Source of the DNA: an uncultured Gammaproteobacteria bacterium
Lineage (GTDB): Bacteria; Pseudomonadota; Gammaproteobacteria; Arenicellales; Poriferihabitantaceae
NCBI GenBank assembly: GCA_938021685.1
Contig: CALIFM010000301.1
Coordinates: 1-7,840, forward strand
Direction of reading: 5' to 3'
Length of the DNA: 7,840 nt
Shown here: one piece after another, positions 1-6,566 of the stretch
How the letters are laid out: every line of letters starts with the position of its first letter
How positions within the stretch are numbered: the stretch's first letter is position 1
Program-made: the position numbers and the translations under genes
Notes under the pieces: generated by a model
The model's database searches: none
Told to the model about the DNA's origin: nothing
The model's input: the letters and a program-made list of their open reading frames with translations, nothing else

Positions 1-18
1 CAACACCAACACCAACAC
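1..18. repeat. CAACAC hexanucleotide tandem repeat, three copies at window edge
   Basis: Three perfect CAACAC units open the window, and the array may continue to the left. Read on the plus strand from base 1, it encodes alternating Gln-His, then Tyr-Arg-Ser and a TAG stop at 28-30. It could therefore be the tail of a gene cut by the window edge. The other two plus frames also stay open across the repeat (Asn-Thr repeats ending at TAA 34-36, Thr-Pro repeats ending further on), so neither frame nor coding status can be decided here. Confidence 0.6.
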
Positions 19-91
19 TATCGTTCTTAGGCGTTAAATTGTTTTAAGACTTTAATTCAAGTAAAAATAAATCGAAATATCCATAGATAAA

Positions 92-580
92 ATGACCTCC
101 CAAAAAACTGTATTAAAAATCGTTATGAGCCTGTCTATTGCCGCTGTTCTAGCTGCTTGTGGAGGCTCTTCAAGTTCTTCTGGTGGTGCACAAGACCCAG
201 CCTTGCCGCCCCCGACTGTACCTAATACTACTGAGCCTGTAGTCGGTCCAAACCTGAATGGTGATACTTGGGCGGGCTACATTAAAGATCGTAGAGACCT
301 TCGCGAACCAATGACGGCGGTGATTCGCCAAGTGGGCAGTGAGATTACGATTGAAACTAGCTTTAGTAATGAGGGCGGAGCGGGTAAGTTTGTTGGCAAG
401 ATCAGTGCTAGCGGAAAAATAAATGTGATTGATCAATACAACGCCGAAGATTGGACCACGCTTTATGGCCCTGCATCGAAGAATTCAATTAACCTGGCTG
501 ATTTTGTTTTCGTTGATGGCCAACGCGTTAATACCAATATTATTATCTTGAAGCGTACTTCAGAGCCTGTAACACCTTAA
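92..580 (+). CDS. Putative small lipoprotein of unknown function
   Basis: I do not recognise this 162-residue protein. The N-terminus is a typical lipoprotein signal peptide: charged residues up to Lys9, a hydrophobic stretch at about 10-22, and a lipobox Leu-Ala-Ala-Cys at 20-23. This predicts signal peptidase II cleavage and lipidation of Cys23. Mature positions 2 and 3 are Gly-Gly rather than Asp, which by the E. coli sorting rule favours the outer membrane. A flexible Ser/Gly run and a Pro/Thr-rich linker (about 26-50) lead to a domain of about 105 residues with alternating polar and hydrophobic residues that suggest beta strands. It has no Cys after the lipid anchor and no transmembrane segment. 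The start at 92 is chosen because it gives a normal charged n-region; no Shine-Dalgarno precedes it. An ATG at 125 (Met12) is the alternative but would leave the signal peptide without positive charge. The gene converges on the glycosyltransferase gene with 29 bp between stops. Confidence 0.75.
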   Translation: MTSQKTVLKIVMSLSIAAVLAACGGSSSSSGGAQDPALPPPTVPNTTEPVVGPNLNGDTWAGYIKDRRDLREPMTAVIRQVGSEITIETSFSNEGGAGKFVGKISASGKINVIDQYNAEDWTTLYGPASKNSINLADFVFVDGQRVNTNIIILKRTSEPVTP

Positions 581-609
581 TTGGTAGAGGCACGCTCAGG
601 CTACAGCGT

Positions 610-1635
610 CTAACCCACACACAGATAGTCGGTGCCCATGACATAGCCTGCGCTATTTAGCCAGGCACTGATTTCTTCGCGTGCACCACGTTTGCTGACA
701 TACACCAGTACAAACGGTTTATTTGTTTGCATGGAAATGCTGTGTAAGTAATCAGGTGATATCACGGGCAAGCCTTGCACCGTGTTGCCAATTTTATTGG
801 GATCGATATCGATCCACTTGCTAATGGTTATGCCATGCTTAAGTAAATGAGAGACACGCTTGCGAGTTGGCCGACCCGCGCCCCAGATGATGAGTTCTCG
901 TTCATCTTGAATGCGTGGGTCACGATATAAATAGGCGGCACGCAAAGCGTCAAAAGCTTCTCGTCGGCAATTAGCTGCGGTACGCGATAAACGTGTTGGG
1001 GATTCGCGCCAATCAGTCAGCATGCTAGATAGCTTGGCAAAGCATGCCCCTGCTGCATGTAGACGTAGCCAGAGCTCATAATCTTCAGGGAAGTCGCCGT
1101 TTTTATAGCCACCGACATCAATAATTGTCTGCTTTTTAAACATAACGCTTGGATGAGTAACAGGCGCTTCCACGTAAAGCTGTTCGCTGATTTGCTGATG
1201 GGTGAGCAAAGTGTTTTGCCAATCGATGAAATGGGCAAAACCTTGCTGGATGGCCTCTGATGGAAACAGTCGTACACAGCTAGCAAGTACATCCACATCT
1301 GAGTTTTGACGCATATAAACGCTTTGCTGTGCTAGGCGATCGGGATGCATGATGTCATCGGCGTCCATACGTGCAACCAATGGGCTAGCGATGTGGGATA
1401 GGCCGGTATTGAGGGCATCGACTAGGCCGGAGCCAGCGTTAGGTAAAACTTGTAAGCGGTTTGCAGGCAAATTTGCGCACAAGTGATGGACAATCTCGAT
1501 GCTATTATCATCGCAATGATCGACAACGACACACAGGGTAAAATCTTGGGTGCTTTGCATTAAACAAGACTCGATGCACTCTGCAATCGTATCTCTTGCA
1601 TTTTTAACGGGCAGCAATATGCTAATTGGGTTCAT
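610..1635 (-). CDS. Family 2 glycosyltransferase with C-terminal Rossmann-like domain
   Basis: This 341-residue protein probably transfers a sugar from a nucleotide-sugar donor to an unknown acceptor on the cytoplasmic side. Residues 1-235 show the GT-A fold of family GT2: the opening strand ISILLPVKN (4-12), a Val-Asp strand end near 38-39, and the metal- and donor-binding Asp-Ala-Asp-Asp at 91-94 within a Met-Asp-Ala-Asp-Asp block. A His-Pro-Ser block follows at 161-163, and Glu184-Asp185 sits where the catalytic base is usually found, just before an E-L-W-L-R-L helix. Residues 247-300 form a second unit, with strand LIIWGAG (248-254) and then I-D-I-D-P-N (276-281). This resembles the start of a dinucleotide-binding fold, but the third glycine of GxGxxG is replaced (Thr257). 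There is no signal peptide or membrane segment. The start is fixed by an in-frame TAA directly upstream of the ATG; no Shine-Dalgarno is visible. No other polysaccharide gene lies nearby, so the product cannot be predicted. Family assignment is firm, substrate unknown. Confidence 0.9.
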   Translation of the reverse strand: MNPISILLPVKNARDTIAECIESCLMQSTQDFTLCVVVDHCDDNSIEIVHHLCANLPANRLQVLPNAGSGLVDALNTGLSHIASPLVARMDADDIMHPDRLAQQSVYMRQNSDVDVLASCVRLFPSEAIQQGFAHFIDWQNTLLTHQQISEQLYVEAPVTHPSVMFKKQTIIDVGGYKNGDFPEDYELWLRLHAAGACFAKLSSMLTDWRESPTRLSRTAANCRREAFDALRAAYLYRDPRIQDERELIIWGAGRPTRKRVSHLLKHGITISKWIDIDPNKIGNTVQGLPVISPDYLHSISMQTNKPFVLVYVSKRGAREEISAWLNSAGYVMGTDYLCVG

Positions 1636-1662
1636 TTAGTTTAAATTTGCTGCATTCAACGA

Positions 1663-1691
1663 TTGCATGTCAGGCGAGTTTTCTCTAGAAT
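1663..1691 (+). promoter_or_regulatory. Sigma70 promoter of tRNA(fMet) and probably the rimP-truB operon
   Basis: A -35 element TTGCAT (1663-1668) and a -10 element TAGAAT (1686-1691) are separated by exactly 17 bp. They are followed by the GC-rich discriminator ACGCGGC (1692-1698). Transcription should start near 1698-1699, leaving a tRNA 5' leader of about five bases for RNase P to remove. A GC-rich discriminator is characteristic of promoters of stable RNA genes that are repressed by ppGpp/DksA, so stringent control is inferred. The promoter lies in the divergent gap with the glycosyltransferase gene. Confidence 0.8.
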
Positions 1692-1703
1692 ACGCGGCCT
1701 TGA

Positions 1704-1780
1704 TGCGGGGTGGAGCAGTCTGGCAGCTCGTCGGGCTCATAACCCGAAGGTCACAGGTTCAAATCCTGTCCCCGCTACCA
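1704..1780 (+). tRNA. metY: Initiator tRNA-fMet, anticodon CAT, CCA encoded
   Basis: The gene is 77 bases long and folds as a complete cloverleaf. The acceptor strands are 1704-1710 and 1770-1776, the D-arm starts at 1713, the anticodon CAT is at 1738-1740, the T-stem ACAGG/CCTGT encloses the loop TTCAAAT (1758-1764), and the CCA end is encoded at 1778-1780. Initiator identity rests on three features: three consecutive G-C pairs closing the anticodon stem (GGG/CCC), an A11-U24 pair in the D-stem, and no Watson-Crick pair at 1-72. Initiator tRNAs enter the ribosomal P site directly after formylation of Met. Position 1-72 is U-U here rather than the C-A of E. coli. Its place upstream of rimP matches metY of E. 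coli, hence the symbol, although other initiator copies probably exist elsewhere in the genome. Confidence 0.96.
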
Positions 1781-1827
1781 TTTCAGTGGTTAAGTTTTGC
1801 AGTACGACTTTGCCACACTGGGAAGCT

Positions 1828-1855
1828 AAAATGGGCTATTAAGCCCATTTTTTTT
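1828..1855 (+). terminator. Intrinsic terminator or attenuator between tRNA-fMet and rimP
   Basis: A perfect 10-bp inverted repeat, AAAATGGGCT / AGCCCATTTT (1828-1837 and 1842-1851), closes an ATTA loop. It runs into an unbroken tract of eight T residues (1848-1855). An outer AAGC (1823-1826) could also pair with GCTT (1856-1859). The shape is that of a rho-independent terminator. It would end tRNA transcripts about 50-75 bases after the CCA end. Since I see no good promoter between it and rimP, partial read-through must feed the protein genes if this promoter serves them. Confidence 0.85.
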
Positions 1856-1879
1856 GCTTAAAATTTGATGATTTACTTT

Positions 1880-1885
1880 AAGGGG
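1880..1885 (+). promoter_or_regulatory. Shine-Dalgarno site that fixes the rimP start
   Basis: AAGGGG ends five bases before the ATG at 1891, a normal spacing. The in-frame GTG at 1885 overlaps the last base of this motif and so cannot use it. This makes ATG 1891 the start. Confidence 0.75.
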
Positions 1886-1890
1886 TGGCT

Positions 1891-2352
1891 ATGCAAAATG
1901 ATCAAAATGGCTTGATCGCCTTGCTTGAACCTCAAATAGAAGCATTGGGCTACGAGCTGCTGCTGATCGAGCATACGCAAGATCAAAATGGTGCGGTGCT
2001 GCGCTTGTATATCGATGCGCCGGGTGGAATCTTATTAGAAGATTGTCAGCAAGTTAGTCGGCAAGTGAGTTTGATAATGGACCTAGAAGACCCCATAAAA
2101 GGGGCGTATAACCTCGAGGTGAGCTCGCCTGGGGCAGACCGGCCATTGACCAAGGCAGCGCATTTTAGGACGGCGATTGGCGAAGAAGTGAAAGTGTTGA
2201 CGAGCGATTATATTTTAGGCCGGCGACGTTTTAGCGGGTCATTAGAGGACGCAACGGACGAGTTAATCGTTGTGAGTGTTGACAATGAAGATTACGAGAT
2301 TGCGCTGACGCAGATTGAGTCGGCGCGAATTGTTCCAGATTTTGACGATTAG
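1891..2352 (+). CDS. rimP: Ribosome maturation factor RimP
   Basis: RimP binds the free 30S subunit in the cytoplasm and assists its late assembly, chiefly the incorporation of S12 and folding of the central pseudoknot region of 16S rRNA. The 153-residue product has the usual length (150 in E. coli). The N-terminal alpha/beta domain (about 5-80) includes the segment AVLRLYIDAPGGI (35-47). The family signature YNLEVSSPGADRPL spans 73-86, where E. coli has the same block with Leu for Ala. The C-terminal SH3-like barrel (about 90-150) ends in IVPDFDD. The start at 1891 is supported by the Shine-Dalgarno AAGGGG. The gene is the first protein gene after the tRNA and terminator and lies 52 bp upstream of nusA, as in other gammaproteobacteria. 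Nothing in it looks disrupted. Confidence 0.97.
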   Translation: MQNDQNGLIALLEPQIEALGYELLLIEHTQDQNGAVLRLYIDAPGGILLEDCQQVSRQVSLIMDLEDPIKGAYNLEVSSPGADRPLTKAAHFRTAIGEEVKVLTSDYILGRRRFSGSLEDATDELIVVSVDNEDYEIALTQIESARIVPDFDD

Positions 2353-2404
2353 CCGTAAAATTAAGGCTGGTTAATATTAGAAGAAATAGTATACGGAGCG
2401 CAAA

Positions 2405-3886
2405 ATGGCGATTACAAACAAAGAAATATTGTTGATGGCAGATGTTGTTTCACGCGAGAAAGATCTCGATCGTGAAGTAATTTTTGCTGCTATTGAAGCG
2501 GCCTTATCGACAGCAACCAAAAAGTGGCATAAAGACGAAATCAACGCAAGCGTGATTATTGATCGAGAGACGGGTGACTACGAAACCTACCGTGTCTGGG
2601 ATGTCGTGGATGATAATTTTGAAGAGTTTAACAATAATTATCACTACTACGTTGACGAAGCGCAGAAGCTAGATCCGACTTATGACTTAGGCACAGTGAT
2701 TAAAGAGCCGATCGAACAAGCTGAGTTTGGCCGTATTCAAGCGCAAGCGGCTAAGCAGGTAATCATGCAGAAGGTGCGTGAAGCCAGTCGTGAGCAAGAA
2801 ATTGAGCGCTTCCAAGAGCGTGAAGGCGAAATGGTGTCTGGTACGGTAAAGCGTATGGAACGCGGTGATGTAATCATTGCCTTGGGTGAAGCCGAAGCTC
2901 TATTACCACGCCGTAATCAAATTCCGATGGATGGTTTACGTACAGGCGACAGGGTGCGTGCTTTATTGCAAGAAGTGAAATCAACCAACCGTGGGCCGCA
3001 GCTGTTTTTAGACCGCGTGTCGCCGCAGTTTTTGATTGAGTTATTCAAGATTGAAGTGCCAGAAGTGGGTGAGGGGCTGATCGAAATTCACGGTGCAGCG
3101 CGAGAACCAGGTATTCGCGCCAAAATTTCAGTCGAAGCTAAAGATAAGCGTATTGATCCCGTCGGTGCTTGTGTGGGTATTCGTGGTTCACGGGTGCAGA
3201 GTGTCTCGAATGAAATAGCAGGTGAGCGCATAGATATCATCGTGTGGTCTGACCAAATTGCCGATTTTGCCTTAAAAGCATTGTCGCCTGCAGAAATCGA
3301 ATCGCTACTAATTGATGAAGAGAAGAAAGCTATCGACGTAGTGGTCAGTGAAGAAAATCAATCGCGTGCCATTGGCCGTGGCGGCCAGAATGTACGCTTG
3401 GCCTCAGAGTTAATTGGTTGGGAGTTGAATATCTTGACTGATGAAGAAGCCGAGAAAAAGCAATCTGAAGAAATCGCATTGCTGGTTGAGAAGTTTAAAG
3501 ATCAATTAAATATCGACGAAGATGTGGCTCTAGTATTGGCACAAGAAGGCTTTAATTCGGTCGATGAAGTGGCTTACGTTGAAAAACAAGAGCTGGTTGA
3601 AATTGAAGAGTTCGGTGAAGAGATGGTGGATGAGTTAGTGCGCCGTGCCCAGGACTTGATGTTGACCCAAGCCATTGCAACTCAAGAAGCGCAAGTTCCG
3701 CAGGCTGACCTGTTAGGCATGGACGGCATGGACGACGAAACTGCACAAGCATTGGCGATTGCAGGGGTGCGCACTATGGAAGAGCTAGCAGAATGCGCCA
3801 CCGATGAGCTAATTGAAAAAGTAGAGATGACAGAAGAGCGTGCTCAAGCACTGATCATGACGGCTCGCGCGCCATGGTTTGAATAA
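2405..3886 (+). CDS. nusA: Transcription termination/antitermination factor NusA
   Basis: NusA binds RNA polymerase and the nascent RNA, where it promotes pausing, hairpin-dependent termination and, with NusB/NusE/NusG, antitermination on rRNA operons. The 493 residues match the E. coli length (495). Domains in order are: the N-terminal polymerase-binding domain (1-130, with the NKEIL start and ATKK at 37-40); the S1 domain (about 138-203); KH1 (about 230-285, loop GIRG at 258-261); KH2 (about 300-347, loop GRGG at 324-327); and two acidic repeats at about 366-420 and 435-490. The acidic repeats are typical of proteobacterial NusA and mediate autoinhibition and contact with the polymerase alpha subunit in E. 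coli. A Shine-Dalgarno GGAG (2395-2398) lies six bases before the ATG. The protein begins Met-Ala-Ile-Thr-Asn-Lys-Glu, a few residues longer at the N-terminus than E. coli NusA. In E. coli NusA represses its own operon, and the terminator ahead of rimP is a plausible target here. Confidence 0.98.
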   Translation: MAITNKEILLMADVVSREKDLDREVIFAAIEAALSTATKKWHKDEINASVIIDRETGDYETYRVWDVVDDNFEEFNNNYHYYVDEAQKLDPTYDLGTVIKEPIEQAEFGRIQAQAAKQVIMQKVREASREQEIERFQEREGEMVSGTVKRMERGDVIIALGEAEALLPRRNQIPMDGLRTGDRVRALLQEVKSTNRGPQLFLDRVSPQFLIELFKIEVPEVGEGLIEIHGAAREPGIRAKISVEAKDKRIDPVGACVGIRGSRVQSVSNEIAGERIDIIVWSDQIADFALKALSPAEIESLLIDEEKKAIDVVVSEENQSRAIGRGGQNVRLASELIGWELNILTDEEAEKKQSEEIALLVEKFKDQLNIDEDVALVLAQEGFNSVDEVAYVEKQELVEIEEFGEEMVDELVRRAQDLMLTQAIATQEAQVPQADLLGMDGMDDETAQALAIAGVRTMEELAECATDELIEKVEMTEERAQALIMTARAPWFE

Positions 3887-3917
3887 CACACGTCGCTAAA
3901 GTTGAAAACGAAGTTCG

Positions 3918-3926
3918 TGGTAAAAT
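3918..3926 (+). promoter_or_regulatory. Possible extended -10 promoter ahead of infB
   Basis: The 77-bp nusA-infB gap contains TGG followed by TAAAAT (3921-3926), which fits an extended -10 element (TGn-TATAAT, one mismatch). No convincing -35 lies 16-18 bp upstream. If active, it would start transcripts near 3933, about 30 bases before infB, and give IF2 an independent supply. The evidence is one short motif in AT-rich DNA. Confidence 0.25.
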
Positions 3927-3963
3927 GCTGCGAGTAAAGCTGAATTAAAGAGGCATAAAGAAT

Positions 3964-6519
3964 ATGGCACAGGTCGAGATCAAAAAGTTTGCGCAGCAGA
4001 TTGGCACGCCAATCGAGCGGCTGCTCGATCAGCTGAATAATGCAGGGGTCACAGGTAAGACCGCTGATGACATGCTTTCAGATGATGAGAAAAAGGCTTT
4101 ATTGCAGCATTTGCAAAGCTCGGTGGCAGGCACGAAGCCAGCTAGTTTAGCAATTAAATCACGCAAGAACACTGAAATTAGGCAGACTTCAAAGACAGGC
4201 GCGGCCAAGACCGTGCAAGTTGAGGTGCGCCGTAAGCGCCAAGTGGTCAAACCCGAAGAAGCTAACGCCGAAGCTGAAGCAGAACGCTTGCGCTTGGAGG
4301 AAGAAAAGCGTACCCGTGAAGAAGCACGCGAAGCCGAAGAAAAAGCCAAGCTTGAGCGTGAAGAACAGCAACGTGCTGAGCAAACCCAACGTGAACAAGA
4401 GCAACAAGCTGAGCAAGAGCGGCTGAAAGCCGAAGCTGAAGAGAAAGCTAAGCAAACAGCACAACAAGACGAGGAAGAAGCCAAGCTAAAAGAAAAAGAA
4501 GCGCAAGAAGAAGCCATATTAGCGGAGCAGAAAAAGAAAGACGATCAAGCGGCGGCCAACCGCGCTGCTTGGGCAGAACAGAATAAGCAAGAACGAGCGG
4601 CTCGTGAGGCGCGTTCTGGTGGTAATAATTCAGGTAAGGAGCTGCATGTAAGACGTAAGCATCGCGGTAATGTAAAGCGCGCTGCGCCGGTTAAACGTAA
4701 TAAAAACGTGCAGTCTGCTATGTCTGATCAGCACGCTTTTGAGCAGCCTACTGCACCGATTGTGCACGATATTGAAGTGCCAGAGACGATTACAGTTGCT
4801 GACTTAGCGCTTAAACTATCTGTGAAGGCGGCAGAAGTGATTAAGGTGATGATGACGATGGGCTCGATGGCGACCATCAATCAAGTGATTGATCAAGACA
4901 CCGCTATTTTAGTGGTGGAAGAGATGGGTCATAATGCCAGCGCAGGTGAGGTGGGTAATCCTGAAAAGGACATTCTTGAAGAGAGCGACGAAGACGAAGG
5001 TGAGCAGCTTCCGCGTGCCCCTGTAGTAACGGTGATGGGCCATGTTGACCATGGTAAGACATCAATTTTGGACTATATTCGCAAGGCCAAAGTGGCCTCT
5101 GGCGAAGCAGGCGGCATTACTCAGCATATTGGTGCTTATCGGGTGAAGACCGACAATGGTGATGTGTGTTTTGTTGATACGCCTGGCCATGAAGCTTTTT
5201 CTGCTATGCGCGCGCGCGGTGCAAAAGTGACTGATATCGTAGTGTTGGTAGTAGCTGGTGATGATGGCGTGAAACCACAGACTGTTGAGGCGCTTAATCA
5301 TGCCAAAACTGCTGAGGTGCCAATCATTGTTGCCATCAATAAAATGGACAAAGAAGGTGCTGATCCAGACCGTGTAAAACAAGAACTGGCGAACCATGAA
5401 ATTGTGCCAGAAGACTGGGGCGGCGACACCTTGATGGTTGAAGTATCTGCGATGACGGGCATGGGCATTGATAATTTGCTGGAAACAATCTTACTGCAAG
5501 CCGAAGTAATGTCATTGACAGCGGTGTCTGTTGGCAAAGCAAGCGGCAGCGTAGTGGAAGCTCGCATGGAGAAGGGGCGCGGCGCGGTGGCCACGGTGTT
5601 GGTTACCAAAGGGCAGCTAAATAAAGGTGATACCGTGCTGGTTGGTCGAGAGTTTGGCCGCGTGCGTGTGATGATGAGCGATACGGGTGAAGCAGTGAGC
5701 AGCGCCTTACCGTCAACACCAGTTGAGATTCAAGGTTTGTCTGGCGTGCCGGTGGCAGGTGATGACCTGAATGTAGTGGACAGCGAGCGTAAAGCGCGTG
5801 AAGTAGCGACCCATCGTCAAGGTCAATATAAAGACATGAAGTTGGCGAAGCAACAAAGCGCTAAGCTTGAGAATATGTTCAATCAGATGGAAGAAGGGGG
5901 TGAAGTTAAAACCCTCAATTTGATTGTAAAGGCAGACGTGCAGGGCTCAGTGGAGGCATTGACGGCATCGCTTGAGAAACTATCCACCGAAGAAGTACGC
6001 GTTAAAGTAGTACACGGTATGGTGGGCGGTATTAATGAGTCGGACGCTAACCTTGCGATGGCCTCAGAGGCCATCATGATTGCATTCAATGTGCGAGCCG
6101 ATTCGTCTGCACGTAAACTGATCGAAAAGGAAGAAATCGATATCCATTATTACGCCATTATTTATGATGTAATTGATGACATCAAAGCCGCTGTTTCGGG
6201 CATGTTGTCGCCAGTGATGCGTGAAGAATTTTTTGGTTTGGTTGAGGTGCGTGATGTATTCCGTGTGCCTAAAATGGGTGCGATTGCTGGCAGTTATGTG
6301 AAAGAAGGCACAGTGAAGCGTAATTTGCCCGTGCGGGTGCTGCGTGACAATGTGGTGATCTTTGACGGCCAGATTGACTCGTTACGTCGCTTTAAGGATG
6401 ACGTAAACGAGGTGAAAGCAGGCTATGAGTGCGGTATCGGCATCAAAAACTATGACGATGTGAAGCCTGGTGATCAAATCGAGGTGTACCACATTGTTGA
6501 GGAGAAGGTGACCTTGTAG
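3964..6519 (+). CDS. infB: Translation initiation factor IF-2
   Basis: IF2 is the GTPase that recruits formyl-Met-tRNA to the 30S subunit and drives joining of the 50S subunit. The 851 residues are close to the E. coli length (890). Domains in order are: a first IF2 N-terminal module (1-51); a linker very rich in Glu, Lys, Gln, Ala and Arg (about 95-215), likely a long charged helix; a second N-terminal module (about 273-323); and the G domain, with GHVDHGKT (359-366), GGITQHIGAY (383-392), DTPGHEAF (405-412), NKMD (459-462) and Ser-Ala (495-496). Domains II, III (opening near 649, with ADVQGSVEAL at 657-666) and the fMet-tRNA-binding domain IV at the C-terminus follow. All G motifs are intact. 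The Shine-Dalgarno AGAGG (3949-3953) lies ten bases before the ATG, slightly long but usable. I see no internal start with a good Shine-Dalgarno for a short IF2 isoform of the kind E. coli makes. Confidence 0.98.
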   Translation: MAQVEIKKFAQQIGTPIERLLDQLNNAGVTGKTADDMLSDDEKKALLQHLQSSVAGTKPASLAIKSRKNTEIRQTSKTGAAKTVQVEVRRKRQVVKPEEANAEAEAERLRLEEEKRTREEAREAEEKAKLEREEQQRAEQTQREQEQQAEQERLKAEAEEKAKQTAQQDEEEAKLKEKEAQEEAILAEQKKKDDQAAANRAAWAEQNKQERAAREARSGGNNSGKELHVRRKHRGNVKRAAPVKRNKNVQSAMSDQHAFEQPTAPIVHDIEVPETITVADLALKLSVKAAEVIKVMMTMGSMATINQVIDQDTAILVVEEMGHNASAGEVGNPEKDILEESDEDEGEQLPRAPVVTVMGHVDHGKTSILDYIRKAKVASGEAGGITQHIGAYRVKTDNGDVCFVDTPGHEAFSAMRARGAKVTDIVVLVVAGDDGVKPQTVEALNHAKTAEVPIIVAINKMDKEGADPDRVKQELANHEIVPEDWGGDTLMVEVSAMTGMGIDNLLETILLQAEVMSLTAVSVGKASGSVVEARMEKGRGAVATVLVTKGQLNKGDTVLVGREFGRVRVMMSDTGEAVSSALPSTPVEIQGLSGVPVAGDDLNVVDSERKAREVATHRQGQYKDMKLAKQQSAKLENMFNQMEEGGEVKTLNLIVKADVQGSVEALTASLEKLSTEEVRVKVVHGMVGGINESDANLAMASEAIMIAFNVRADSSARKLIEKEEIDIHYYAIIYDVIDDIKAAVSGMLSPVMREEFFGLVEVRDVFRVPKMGAIAGSYVKEGTVKRNLPVRVLRDNVVIFDGQIDSLRRFKDDVNEVKAGYECGIGIKNYDDVKPGDQIEVYHIVEEKVTL

Positions 6520-6566
6520 GCCACTTAACTTCTCGCGCCACACACAAAACTATACCGCTCTGCTAA

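Noticed and set aside
39..67. Possible promoter for the lipoprotein (TTGTTT, 17 bp, TAAAAA)
   Set aside because: Matches are only three and four of six in very AT-rich DNA, so this is not above chance.
564..602. Inverted repeat AGCCTG / CAGGCT between the convergent genes
   Set aside because: Six base pairs with a 27-base loop and no T tract on either strand do not make a credible terminator.
1667..1861. 64-residue open frame on the plus strand across the tRNA region
   Set aside because: It runs through the tRNA gene and the terminator, lacks a ribosome site, and its start lies upstream of the expected transcription start.
1854..1882. Possible rimP promoter after the terminator (TTGCTT, 17 bp, TTTAAG)
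   Set aside because: Its -10 would overlap the Shine-Dalgarno and put the transcription start at the start codon, removing the ribosome site.
1885..1890. GTG start two codons upstream for rimP
   Set aside because: It overlaps the Shine-Dalgarno, which is properly spaced only for the ATG at 1891.
4029..4517. Long minus-strand open frame rich in Ser, Cys and Ala opposite infB
   Set aside because: It is the antisense image of the Glu/Lys/Ala/Gln-rich IF2 linker; biased codons leave the reverse strand open. The other open frame pairs there (4189-4467 and 4220-4426) have the same cause.
4660..4790. Internal IF2 start for a short isoform
   Set aside because: In-frame ATG and GTG codons exist (for example at Met253), but none has a Shine-Dalgarno at suitable spacing.
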